This document shows positions 23,745 to 32,525 of a stretch of 43,299 nucleotides of DNA, piece by piece. Numbering within the stretch: the first letter of the stretch is position 1; each line of letters opens with the position of its first letter. A program made the translations under genes and the position numbers. The notes below the pieces were generated by a model. That model did no database searches and was not told the DNA's origin. It was given only the letters and a program-made list of their open reading frames with translations. Source of the stretch: Cryobacterium cheniae (GTDB lineage Bacteria; Actinomycetota; Actinomycetes; Actinomycetales; Microbacteriaceae); the NCBI RefSeq assembly GCF_004403395.1, contig NZ_SOGN01000048.1, positions 1-43,299 of the forward strand, in the 5' to 3' direction.

Positions 23745-25123
23745 GTCCGTTACCGCCCCAGGTCCTCAGCCCACTCGATGGCCGCTACCGCGCCGCCGTC
23801 ACCGAATTGGGCGAGTACCTGTCCGAGGCAGGTCTCAACCGGGCCCGCGTGCGGGTCGAGGTGGAGTGGCTGATCACCCTCACCGACCGCAGCCTGTTCG
23901 GCTCCACGCCGCTGACCGCCGAGCAGAAGCTGGCCCTGCGCGCCCTCGTCACCGACTTCGGCCAGGCCGAGATCGACGAACTCGCCGTACTGGAAGCCAC
24001 CACCCGGCACGACGTGAAGGCCGTCGAGTACCTCGTGCGCCGCCGCCTGACCACGCTGGGCCTCGACCACATCAGCGAACTCACCCACTTCGCCGCCACC
24101 AGCGAAGACATCAACAACCTGTCCTACGCGCTGACCGTGAGCGACGCCGTGCGCGAGGTCTGGCTGCCCAAGTTCCGCGCCGTGATCGGCGCCCTGCGCC
24201 TGCGCGCCCTCGAGTACCGCGCCGACTCCATGCTGGCCCGCACACACGGCCAACCGGCCACGCCCACCACCGTGGGCAAGGAGCTCGCGGTGTTCGTCTA
24301 CCGGCTCGAACGCCTGGCGACACAGATCGACGGCAGCGAGTACCTGGGCAAGTTCAGCGGCGCCACCGGCACGTTCGCCGCCCACGTCGCGGCCGATCCC
24401 GCCGTCGACTGGCCGGCCGTGTCCCGCGGTTTCGTCGAGGGCCTCGGACTCACCTGGAACCCGCTGACCACCCAGATCGAGTCCCACGACTGGCAGGCCG
24501 AGCTCTACTCTCGCGTCTCCCACGCGAACCGGGTGCTGCACAACCTGGCGACGGATGTCTGGACCTACATTTCACTCGGCTACTTCCGCCAGATCCCGCA
24601 GGTCGGGGCCACGGGCTCATCGACCATGCCGCACAAGATCAACCCCATCCGCTTCGAGAACGCGGAGGCCAACCTCGAGCTGTCCAGCGCCATTCTCGAC
24701 TCACTCGCGGCGACGCTGGTGACCTCGCGGCTGCAACGAGACCTGACCGACTCCACCACGCAGCGCAACATCGGGGTGGGCTTCGGGCACTCCCTGCTCG
24801 CCCTCGACAACATCGCGCGGGGCCTCGGCGAGATCGACATCGACCGTGCCATGCTCGCCCGAGACCTTGACGCGAATTGGGAGATCCTCGGCGAGGCGAT
24901 CCAGACCGTGATCCGCGCCGAGGTGTCGGCGGGGCGCTCCACGATCGCGGACCCCTACGCCCTGCTCAAGGAACTCACCCGCGGCAAGCGCATCAACCGG
25001 GACGACCTGGTGGCCTTCGTCACCGGCCTGGAGATCGGCGACGCCGCCAAGGCGCGGCTGCTCGAGCTGACACCCGGCAGCTATGTGGGCCTCGCGGACC
25101 CGCTGCTCGACTACCTGCCGTAG
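23741..25123 (+). CDS. purB: Adenylosuccinate lyase
   Basis: A 460-residue enzyme acting twice in purine synthesis: it releases fumarate from SAICAR and from adenylosuccinate. The start LSPLDGRYRAAVTELGEYLSEAGLNRARVRVEVEWL is typical of the E. coli-type PurB. THFAATSEDINNLSY and RTHGQPATPTTVGKELAVF hold the active-site histidine and threonine/serine residues, and the signature loop GSSTMPHKINPIRFENAEANL carries the catalytic serine. The ATG overlaps the phosphatase stop (ATGA), so translation is coupled. A very large GC-rich hairpin follows seven bases after the stop. Confidence 0.97.
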   Translation: MSPLPPQVLSPLDGRYRAAVTELGEYLSEAGLNRARVRVEVEWLITLTDRSLFGSTPLTAEQKLALRALVTDFGQAEIDELAVLEATTRHDVKAVEYLVRRRLTTLGLDHISELTHFAATSEDINNLSYALTVSDAVREVWLPKFRAVIGALRLRALEYRADSMLARTHGQPATPTTVGKELAVFVYRLERLATQIDGSEYLGKFSGATGTFAAHVAADPAVDWPAVSRGFVEGLGLTWNPLTTQIESHDWQAELYSRVSHANRVLHNLATDVWTYISLGYFRQIPQVGATGSSTMPHKINPIRFENAEANLELSSAILDSLAATLVTSRLQRDLTDSTTQRNIGVGFGHSLLALDNIARGLGEIDIDRAMLARDLDANWEILGEAIQTVIRAEVSAGRSTIADPYALLKELTRGKRINRDDLVAFVTGLEIGDAAKARLLELTPGSYVGLADPLLDYLP

Positions 25124-25130
25124 CGGCTAC

Positions 25131-25188
25131 GCGGGTGCTGCGCCGTTCCGCGCGTGGCGTGCCACCCGCGCGGCGGCGCAGCACCCGC
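25131..25188. terminator. 58-nt near-perfect hairpin between convergent genes
   Basis: A 15-bp perfect outer stem (GCGGGTGCTGCGCCG / CGGCGCAGCACCCGC), a TT bulge, a 7-bp inner stem CCGCGCG/CGCGCGG, a CC bulge, and TGGC/GCCA. No U-run on either side. It probably ends transcription of purB and of the convergent membrane-protein gene. Confidence 0.7.
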
Positions 25189-25240
25189 GCACGCCCCGCG
25201 CACCGCCCAGGCGCGGTCGGCTTCGCTTCAGTGGCGCGGT

Positions 25241-25480
25241 CTACTCCTCGAGGTCGGACCGTTTGGCCGGGTTCGGCTTCATCCCGAGCATGAGCAGGGC
25301 GATCACGGCCAGCACGAGGATGAACGTGCCGCCGAACCCGATCAGCGCCAGCACCACGTCCCGGGTGCTCATCAGCACGACGAGGCCGAGGAACAGGGCC
25401 ATCACGCCGGAGAATCCGACGAGTTCGATCGGCTTGAGCTTCTCGGAACGGCTGGGCTTGCGCGGGGTGTTCTGAGTCAC
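25241..25480 (-). CDS. Small two-helix membrane protein
   Basis: A 79-residue protein of unknown function. After a basic N-terminus (TQNTPRKPSRSEKLKPIELVG) it has two membrane helices, GVMALFLGLVVLMSTRDVVL and ALIGFGGTFILVLAVIALLMLGM, and a charged tail ending KRSDLEE. It starts at GTG 25480, overlapping the stop of the HdeD-like gene by 4 bp (GTGA), so both are translated from one message. Similar short proteins of unknown role are common beside actinobacterial membrane genes. Confidence 0.75.
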   Translation of the reverse strand: MTQNTPRKPSRSEKLKPIELVGFSGVMALFLGLVVLMSTRDVVLALIGFGGTFILVLAVIALLMLGMKPNPAKRSDLEE

Positions 25481-26076
25481 AGGGTGTCCGAATCGTTGGG
25501 TGAGGCCGTGAGGGTGCGGGGGACATCCGTGCCGGCCCACTTGAGGGAGAGCCCGGCGATGGCGAGGTAGACGCCGAGCATCACGAGGTAGGCACCGAAC
25601 AGGCCGACCGACACCACGGCGTTGGGCGGCAGCAGCAGGAAGATCACGGCCAGCAGGGCGGTGACGGCACCGACCAGCAGCCAGTCTCGGTCGGCCGGGT
25701 CGCGCCGACGCGCACGGATGCCACTGAACAGCTCGAGGAAACCGGTCACCGCCGCCCAGACGGAGACCAGGAAGAGGAAGAAGCCGAGCCCGCCGGCGTG
25801 GAAGATCACCGCGAGGAGGCCGGCGATGACGCCCACGGCACCCTGCACCAGGAAGAGGGAACGCTCCCGCGGGTCGGCCAGCGTGCCCCGGCTGAGCAGG
25901 CCCACCGTGAGGCCGCTGATCAGGGCGAAGGAGCCGAACATGTTCAGGCCGAATTCCGCGGAATGATCGGCGTTGAAGGTGATCGCGGCCGCCGGTACGA
26001 GGGCGATGACGGCGCGCAGCACCGGCACCAGCCAGTACCGGGCGGTGGTGGAGTGTGGAGCCTGGGCATTCGCCAC
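25477..26076 (-). CDS. HdeD/DUF308 family membrane protein
   Basis: A 199-residue membrane protein with six predicted helices in three hairpins, for example YWLVPVLRAVIALVPAAAITF, LNMFGSFALISGLTVGLL, LFLVQGAVGVIAGLLAVIF, GFFLFLVSVWAAVTGFLELFSGIRAR, WLLVGAVTALLAVIFLLLP and VGLFGAYLVMLGVYLAIAGLSLK. The repeated G-x-x-x-G pattern with L-L-G-x-x-A-V-x-G-x-x-L-F-L-x-P is the DUF308/HdeD motif; E. coli HdeD is linked to acid resistance, but for actinobacterial members no function is known. GTG 26076 has AGAGG seven bases upstream, and a TAGACT -10 element lies near 26114. It probably forms a two-gene unit with the next gene. Confidence 0.82.
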   Translation of the reverse strand: MANAQAPHSTTARYWLVPVLRAVIALVPAAAITFNADHSAEFGLNMFGSFALISGLTVGLLSRGTLADPRERSLFLVQGAVGVIAGLLAVIFHAGGLGFFLFLVSVWAAVTGFLELFSGIRARRRDPADRDWLLVGAVTALLAVIFLLLPPNAVVSVGLFGAYLVMLGVYLAIAGLSLKWAGTDVPRTLTASPNDSDTL

Positions 26077-26164
26077 GCGGCGACCTCTTTCATTGCGGAT
26101 TCGAGACGGGTTCAGTCTACGCGGGCGGCCTCGGCCCTCCGCCGGGCCCGGGCGCCCGGCGAGG

Positions 26165-27427
26165 TCAGAACAGGGTGTCGCCGATATAGCCGTTCATCGT
26201 GCATCCCGGCGGAATCGCGAACACCGCGGAGCCGATCGGAGTGGTCCACTCATTGAGCAGGTCGAGGGTGTCGAGGCGCGTCTGGATGGGCACGAACTGC
26301 GCGTCGACATCCGCCTGGAAACTGGCGAACAGCAGGCCGGAGTTGGAAACCCCGCCCCCGGAGGGCGCGTCGTCGTAGTTGTAGCCGCGGCGCAGGATGC
26401 GCTGGGTCGTGTCCTCGGACCGGGCCCGGCGCAGGTGGGAGAACTCGGGGATGACCGGGAACCCGAGCGCGGTGGTCGCCGTGAAGTCGGGTTCGTCGCG
26501 CTCCCTTGTGCCCGTCAGTGGTGCGCCGGTGGCCAGTGTGCGCCCGATTGTGGACTCACGGCCCGAGCGGTCGAGCCCGTCCCATTTGTCCAGGTTCATG
26601 CTGATCCGCCGCAGGACGAAGCCGGTGCCTCCCACCATCCAGCGGGGACCGGAGGCCGTGTCCCAGACCAGGGCCTCGAAGTCGGTCGTGCCGGCAACGG
26701 GGTTCACGGTGCCATCCACCTGGCCGAACAGGTTGCGCATGGTGGTGCCGGGCTTCTCGGACCCGGCCGCACGGCGGAAGCCGGACTGGACCCAGCGCAC
26801 CGTCGCGAAGGAACGCAGGTCCTTCAGAAGCATCCGGGTGGCATGGGCGACCGTCATCGGATCGTCGGCGGCGATCTGCAGCAGCAGGTCCCCGTCGTTC
26901 CACTCCGGCTGGAGCCGGTCGATCGTGAACGCGGGCAGGGGCTTCAGCCAGCCGGGAGCCAGTCCCCCGGCGACGGCGACGAGGCTGGGCCCGAAACCGA
27001 AGGTGACCGTCAGCCGTGCAGGCACGACGCCGAGCTCGGGTTCGGAGTCGGCCAGGGCGGCCTCTCCCTGGGTGAGCCGGGCGGCGTCGTCGGTCAGGAT
27101 GCGCATCATGCGTCTGAGTGCGGCCCGGTCGACATCCGCGAGCAGGTTGAGGGCCACGAACGTGACCCGCGACTGCGCTTCGGTATCGACGCCGGCCTGG
27201 TGCACCCCGAAGAAGGGTACGGTATCGGTGCCGCTGACGAGAGGCGCCGGCGGGGGCGCGGACCCGCCGCTCCCGGTCTTGGCGACGAGGTCGACGCCGA
27301 TGGCACCTGCGGCACCGATCCCCGCGGCCGCACCACCCAGGAGGAGATGGCGGCGGCTGAGCCGGCGGCCGGGCCCGGCCGCCGGCCCCGGCTGTTCGCG
27401 CTTGTCGTGCTCTGGATCGAGGCTCAC
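26165..27427 (-). CDS. Dyp-type heme peroxidase, Tat-exported
   Basis: A 420-residue dye-decolorising peroxidase. The N-terminus has a twin-arginine signal, SRRHLLLGGAAAGIGAAGAIG (residues 24-44), so the folded, heme-loaded protein is exported. The family motif GxxDG is FGQVDGTVNP, which supplies the distal aspartate, PEFSHLRRA holds the proximal histidine, and RRGYNYDD and FVLRRISM hold conserved arginines. It uses H2O2 to oxidise bulky substrates. It belongs to the exported A/EfeB-DtpA-like group. The GTG start overlaps the PCuAC stop by one base (TAGTG), so the peroxidase and copper chaperone are one operon. Confidence 0.93.
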   Translation of the reverse strand: MSLDPEHDKREQPGPAAGPGRRLSRRHLLLGGAAAGIGAAGAIGVDLVAKTGSGGSAPPPAPLVSGTDTVPFFGVHQAGVDTEAQSRVTFVALNLLADVDRAALRRMMRILTDDAARLTQGEAALADSEPELGVVPARLTVTFGFGPSLVAVAGGLAPGWLKPLPAFTIDRLQPEWNDGDLLLQIAADDPMTVAHATRMLLKDLRSFATVRWVQSGFRRAAGSEKPGTTMRNLFGQVDGTVNPVAGTTDFEALVWDTASGPRWMVGGTGFVLRRISMNLDKWDGLDRSGRESTIGRTLATGAPLTGTRERDEPDFTATTALGFPVIPEFSHLRRARSEDTTQRILRRGYNYDDAPSGGGVSNSGLLFASFQADVDAQFVPIQTRLDTLDLLNEWTTPIGSAVFAIPPGCTMNGYIGDTLF

Positions 27428-27969
27428 TAGTTGTCGGCGTCCATATCCATCTCGGTGCCACCCTCGTACGTTTCGTTGGCGCCGGTGTAGTCCTTCACCG
27501 GTGCGGAGAACTCAAGGGTCGACCCGTCGTCGAGGGACAGGGTGAAGGTGGTCTCATCGCCGGCCGTCAGGGGGCCGGTGAGCCCCATCAGCATGATGTG
27601 GTTGCTGCCCGGGGCGAGCTCGATGGAGCCGCCGGCCGGGACCACGAAACCGCCCGGCTTCTCCTGCATGACCATGTCACCGGCGTCGTTGGCGACGGTT
27701 TCGTGCAGTTCGATCTTCGAGGCCGCGGTCGTCTCGGCCGAGACGACGGTGATGTCGGCGCTGCCGGAGTTCGCGAGCAGGCCGAAGGCGCCGGTCATGC
27801 CGGACTCGTTCGCCTTGACCCAGGCATCCGTCATGGTCAGGGTGTCGGCCGAGGTGGCGCTTTCGGTCGTCGCTGCGGGCGTTTCGGTCGCGCCGGCGCA
27901 GCCCGACAGGGCGAGGATCAGTGCGGCGGCGGTTACGGCGAGGCGGGTGGGAGCGGTGGTGAGCTTCAT
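27427..27969 (-). CDS. PCuAC family copper chaperone lipoprotein
   Basis: A 180-residue lipoprotein. The signal ends in LSGC (Cys24), and after a Thr/Ala linker the beta-barrel domain starts at LTMTDAWVKANESGMTGAFGLLANSGSADI. The Cu(I) ligand set H(x)nM-H-x-M is present: IELHETV, DMVMQEK and NHIMLMGL. The family transfers copper to oxidase CuA centres or other periplasmic/extracellular acceptors. GGAGA precedes the ATG. The tail EGGTEMDMDADN has extra methionine and acid residues. Its operon partner is the DyP peroxidase, recalling the Streptomyces ECuC/DtpA pair. Confidence 0.93.
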   Translation of the reverse strand: MKLTTAPTRLAVTAAALILALSGCAGATETPAATTESATSADTLTMTDAWVKANESGMTGAFGLLANSGSADITVVSAETTAASKIELHETVANDAGDMVMQEKPGGFVVPAGGSIELAPGSNHIMLMGLTGPLTAGDETTFTLSLDDGSTLEFSAPVKDYTGANETYEGGTEMDMDADN

Positions 27970-28021
27970 GAGAGGTTCTCCTGGTGTGCGTGGTGGCGTG
28001 ATCGGGAAACAGTGCGGTGTA

Positions 28022-28054
28022 TCAGGTGCTTCAGGTGCTTCAGGTGCTTCAGGT
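28022..28054. repeat. Tandem repeat of TCAGGTGCT, 3.7 copies
   Basis: Three exact copies of the 9-mer TCAGGTGCT and a partial fourth lie immediately after the copC stop, in the spacer before the PCuAC gene. It could vary in copy number by slippage. Confidence 0.9.
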
Positions 28055-28056
28055 TT

Positions 28057-28656
28057 TTACGGGTTGCGGCGGTGCCGGGCACGCCAGAGAGTGAACAGGG
28101 CGAAGACGGTGAGCCCGCCCACGGCGCCGAGGAGGCCCACCACGACCAGTGGAAGGCCTTGTCCGGCGGTGTCCTCTTCCAAGGCGGCGGATGTCGCATC
28201 GCCGTCGCGAGGCGGGTCGGCCGTCGCGGTCGCACCCGCGGTCTCCTGCGGCCCGGGTTCGGCCACGGCTCCGACGGTGAAGGCGAAGGTGCCCGACACC
28301 GGGTGCCCGTCGGCGGAGACGACCCGCCAGCGAACGTCGTAGGCACCGTCGGGCAGGTCCGCTGCCACGGGCTGGGTGGCCTGCGCCCCGTCGACCCGCA
28401 TGTCGCCTTCGGCCCAGTTCTCGTCCTCGGCGTCGACGACCATGACGATGGCGCCGAGCTCGAGGATGTCGTCCGTGAACGTGATGGCGATCTCGGTGGG
28501 AGCGACGTCGACCTGCTCTCCGTCGGTCGGCACGGTCAACAACACCGCGTCGTGCGCGTTCGCCGCGGGAGCCGTCGGGCCGAGAATGGACAGAGCGATC
28601 ACGATCAAGGTCAGGATTGCGGCTGCTGCCGAGCGTCGCTGTGGGGCAAGAGTCAT
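28057..28656 (-). CDS. CopC domain copper-binding protein
   Basis: A 199-residue exported protein. A signal peptide (residues 1-34, AAAAILTLIVIALSILGPTAPAANA) is followed by HDAVLLTVPTDGEQVDVAP, so the mature protein begins with histidine, the N-terminal Cu(II) ligand of CopC. The second site is SADGHPVSGTFAFTVG (Asp and His). A Thr/Ala/Asp-rich linker leads to a C-terminal membrane helix (LPLVVVGLLGAVGGLTVFALFTLW) and basic tail, so it is anchored outside the membrane. GGAGA nine bases before the ATG supports the start. It is part of the copper gene group with PCuAC and DyP. Confidence 0.92.
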   Translation of the reverse strand: MTLAPQRRSAAAAILTLIVIALSILGPTAPAANAHDAVLLTVPTDGEQVDVAPTEIAITFTDDILELGAIVMVVDAEDENWAEGDMRVDGAQATQPVAADLPDGAYDVRWRVVSADGHPVSGTFAFTVGAVAEPGPQETAGATATADPPRDGDATSAALEEDTAGQGLPLVVVGLLGAVGGLTVFALFTLWRARHRRNP

Positions 28657-28701
28657 CGAAGTCTCCGATAGGTGGCGGGCGAGTGGTGCGGCGGTGGATG
28701 A

Positions 28702-28740
28702 CGCGGGAATACCGGGCACGGTCGTGCCGGTCGTCCCGCG
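28702..28740 (-). terminator. Bulged hairpin between the membrane-protein gene and copC
   Basis: CGCGGGA/TCCCGCG outer arms enclose a GGCAC/GTGCC inner stem. No U-run. It is a possible terminator for the upstream minus-strand gene. The rest of 28657-28827 holds three copies of GGTCAGAG-like sequence near 28797-28835. Confidence 0.35.
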
Positions 28741-28827
28741 GCCGGGCGCGCAGACGCCGGACCGCACCGAGTGCGACCGAAATTGTTCGGGCGGGCGTCA
28801 GAGGGTTCGTGGGTCAGAGCGCAGGGG

Positions 28828-29445
28828 TCAGAGGGCCGGTCCGCGCAGGGGTGGACCGCGCCGCAGCACACTCGAGAGCAGCACGCCGAGATCCTCCGGC
28901 ACGAAGACCTGGCGGAAGGCCGAGCGCAGCGCCGCCGCATTCGCGCTGACCGGGGCCGGAACAAGGCGTTCGATCAGGACCGCGATGAGACGGTTCGTCG
29001 TCTCCTCGAGCAGAGCCCGGAAAGTCTTCTCACCGCGATACAGTGCGGCGATCGTGACGACAGCGGCGAGAGCGTGCGCCACCCACATCCAGGCGCCCGA
29101 CAGGGAGCCGGTCGTCGCGTGCATCAGGTGCGGGGCCGCCGCGTCGGCCAGGGTGACCGCGCCATGATGGGACGTGCTCGTCATCGTCACGCTGGAGGTC
29201 CCGCCGAGACCGAACAGGAAGTGCAGCAGAAGCTGGCTGACCCCGACGGAGAGGGACAGGCGCAGCAGCGACAGGCTCTTTCCGGTCAGGAAAACGGACG
29301 CGATCCCCGCGAAGGCGAGGGCCAGTCCCACGCTGAGCCAGCCGGGAGCGTTGCCGCCGGCGGCCAGGTGCGACAGGGCGGCGACGAAGACGGCAACGGA
29401 TGCGGTCAGCCAGCCGCGACCGAATCGCGCCCACCTGCTCGTCAT
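28828..29445 (-). CDS. Hypothetical membrane protein near copper genes
   Basis: A 205-residue protein of no family I recognise. It has four or five helices: WLTASVAVFVAALSHLAAGG, WLSVGLALAFAGIASVFLTG, SLLRLSLSVGVSQLLLHFLFGLGG and GAWMWVAHALAAVVTIAALYRG. The loops and helices contain histidines and methionines in SHLAAGG, LLLHFLFG, STSHHGAV and PHLMHATTG, which could bind copper. The C-terminal 60 residues are cytoplasmic, helical and Arg-rich. ATG 29445 follows GGGAGAG. It precedes copC on the same strand, 171 bp away, so it may belong to the copper group; the link is inferred from position and composition only. Confidence 0.65.
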   Translation of the reverse strand: MTSRWARFGRGWLTASVAVFVAALSHLAAGGNAPGWLSVGLALAFAGIASVFLTGKSLSLLRLSLSVGVSQLLLHFLFGLGGTSSVTMTSTSHHGAVTLADAAAPHLMHATTGSLSGAWMWVAHALAAVVTIAALYRGEKTFRALLEETTNRLIAVLIERLVPAPVSANAAALRSAFRQVFVPEDLGVLLSSVLRRGPPLRGPAL

Positions 29446-29542
29446 GGCTCTCCCTCGCACCCGGACCGCCCCGATCGGGGTTGAATCCCTGACTGAACCC
29501 TACCGCCCGGACCTGTGCGCCGGGACCGGGCGGCGGTCAGAT

Positions 29543-30916
29543 TCAGAGCGCGTTGACCGCGCCGAGCACCTTGGTGAGCGAGTCCTTGGCGTCGCCGAAC
29601 AGCAGCGTCGTCTTCGGGTCGTAGAGCAGCTCGTTCTCGATGCCGGCGAAACCGGGACGCATGGACCGTTTGAGGAACACCACCTGCCGGGCCTCACCGA
29701 CGTCGAGGATCGGCATGCCGTAGATCGGCGAGCCGGGTGACGTCTTCGCGGCCGGGTTGACCACGTCGTTGGCACCGACGACGAGGGCGACATCCGTGTT
29801 CTTGAATTCGGGGTTGACCTCGGCCATTTCCTTGAGCGCCTCGTAGGGCACATTCGCCTCGGCGAGGAGAACGTTCATGTGCCCGGGCATGCGTCCGGCC
29901 ACCGGGTGGATGGCGAAGACGACCTCGACCCCACGCGCCTCGAGGGTCGTGGCGAGTTCGGCGATTGTGTGCTGGCCCTGCGCCACGGCGAGGCCGTAGC
30001 CGGGCACGATGACCACGCGCTGGGCGTAGTTGAGCAGCACGGCGACGTCTTCCGCGTTGGAGCTGCGCACGGGCCGGTCGCTTTGCGTGGTCGATCCGGC
30101 GGTGGAACCGCCCTTGAAGGCCCCGAACAGGATCCCGCTCACGCCCCGCCCCATGGCGGATGCCATGGCCCTGGTCAGGATCGTGCCGCTGGCACCCACG
30201 AGGGTGCCGGCGACCACGAGGAGCAGGTTGCCGAGCACGATGCCGGAGGCCGCGACCGCCAGGCCGGTGAAGGCGTTGAGCAGGGAGATCACGATCGGCA
30301 CGTCCGCCCCTCCGACGGGGAGGACCAGCAACGCGCCGACGAGCAGCCCCAGCACGAGCAGGGCGATGGCCCAGCCGGCCGCACCGGTGGCGACGACGAA
30401 GCCTCCGGCGATGAGGGCCGCCAGAACGACGCCGCCCATCACGATCGCGAGGCCGGGAAAGATGAGCGGTCGTGAACTGATCAGTCCCTGAAGCTTGCCG
30501 ACGGTGACCGCGGAACCGGAGAACGAGACGGCGCCGATGAGCATCGTGAAGACGACCGCGACCTTGCTCCCCAGGCTGTCGCTGCTGCCGAGTTCCAGCA
30601 CGGCGACCAGCGCGGCGGCGCCGCCGCCCACCCCGTTGAAGAGCGCGACGAGCTGGGGCATCTGCGTCATCTCCACCCGCCGCGAGATGGGGGCGGCGAT
30701 CGCCGACCCCACCGCGATGGCGATCAGGATGAACGGGATGTTCTCGATCCGCGCGGAGAGGAAGACCGTGATCACGGCCAGCAGCGCGCCGGCGGCTCCG
30801 ATCAGGTTGCCGCGGCGGGCGGTCTTCGGAGAGGAGAGTCCCCGCAGGGCGAGGATGAAGCAGACCGCGGCGATCAGGTAGAGCAGACCGGTCCACTCGG
30901 GGGTGAGCAGGCTCAT
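29543..30916 (-). CDS. pntB: NAD(P) transhydrogenase subunit beta
   Basis: A 457-residue subunit. About nine membrane helices fill residues 1-265, including MPQLVALFNGVGGGAAALVA and LLVLPVGGADVPIVISLLNAFTGLAVAASG, which line the proton channel. The NADP(H)-binding domain III is at 290-457: VVIVPGYGLAVAQGQHTIAEL (Rossmann G-x-G-x-A), HPVAGRMPGHMNVLLAEANVPYE, DVALVVGANDVVNPAA and RSMRPGFAGIENELLY. It couples hydride transfer from NADH to NADP+ with proton influx, supplying NADPH. ATG 30916 overlaps pntAb by 4 bp. Confidence 0.96.
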   Translation of the reverse strand: MSLLTPEWTGLLYLIAAVCFILALRGLSSPKTARRGNLIGAAGALLAVITVFLSARIENIPFILIAIAVGSAIAAPISRRVEMTQMPQLVALFNGVGGGAAALVAVLELGSSDSLGSKVAVVFTMLIGAVSFSGSAVTVGKLQGLISSRPLIFPGLAIVMGGVVLAALIAGGFVVATGAAGWAIALLVLGLLVGALLVLPVGGADVPIVISLLNAFTGLAVAASGIVLGNLLLVVAGTLVGASGTILTRAMASAMGRGVSGILFGAFKGGSTAGSTTQSDRPVRSSNAEDVAVLLNYAQRVVIVPGYGLAVAQGQHTIAELATTLEARGVEVVFAIHPVAGRMPGHMNVLLAEANVPYEALKEMAEVNPEFKNTDVALVVGANDVVNPAAKTSPGSPIYGMPILDVGEARQVVFLKRSMRPGFAGIENELLYDPKTTLLFGDAKDSLTKVLGAVNAL

Positions 30917-31223
30917 TTCTTCGCGTCCTTCGGGTCGGCGCCGGCCGGTTTGCGGGGGGCGAACATTTTGAGCATCCGGTCGGTCACGACGAAGCCGCCG
31001 ACAAGGTTCGCGGTGGCCAACACCACGGCGAGCAGGGCGACCGCGAGCAGCCACGGCTCGAGGGTCTGCCCAGCCACGATGATGGCGCCGATCAGGATGA
31101 TGCCGTGGATGGCGTTGGCCCCGCTCATCAGCGGAGTGTGCAGCGTGCTCGAGACCTTAGAGACGACCTCGAAACCGACGAAGACCGCCAGTACGACGAC
31201 GGTCAGCAGGGTGATCGGATCCA

Positions 31224-31224
<1 letters not shown>
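30913..31224 (-). CDS. pntAb: NAD(P) transhydrogenase subunit alpha, membrane part
   Basis: A 103-residue protein with three helices: LLTVVVLAVFVGFEVVSKV, SGANAIHGIILIGAIIVAG and PWLLAVALLAVVLATANLVGGFVVTDRML. Features LHTPLMSGANAIHGI and ANLVGGFVVTDRMLKMF are diagnostic. This small subunit is separate here, as in Rhodospirillum, rather than fused to the NAD-binding part. It overlaps both neighbours (1 bp and 4 bp), showing tight translational coupling of a three-gene operon. Confidence 0.95.
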
Positions 31225-32393
<1,169 letters not shown>

Positions 32394-32525
32394 GTCTCCT
32401 TTGTGGCGACCGGCCACGAGCGAAAACGGACCGTTCCGTACGCTTGCGCGGCACTTTCATCCCCGTTCGTAGCGTAGTGGGGTTCGGGTGCCACCCGGAG
32501 AATATGACCGGTCGACGGCGGGGCG

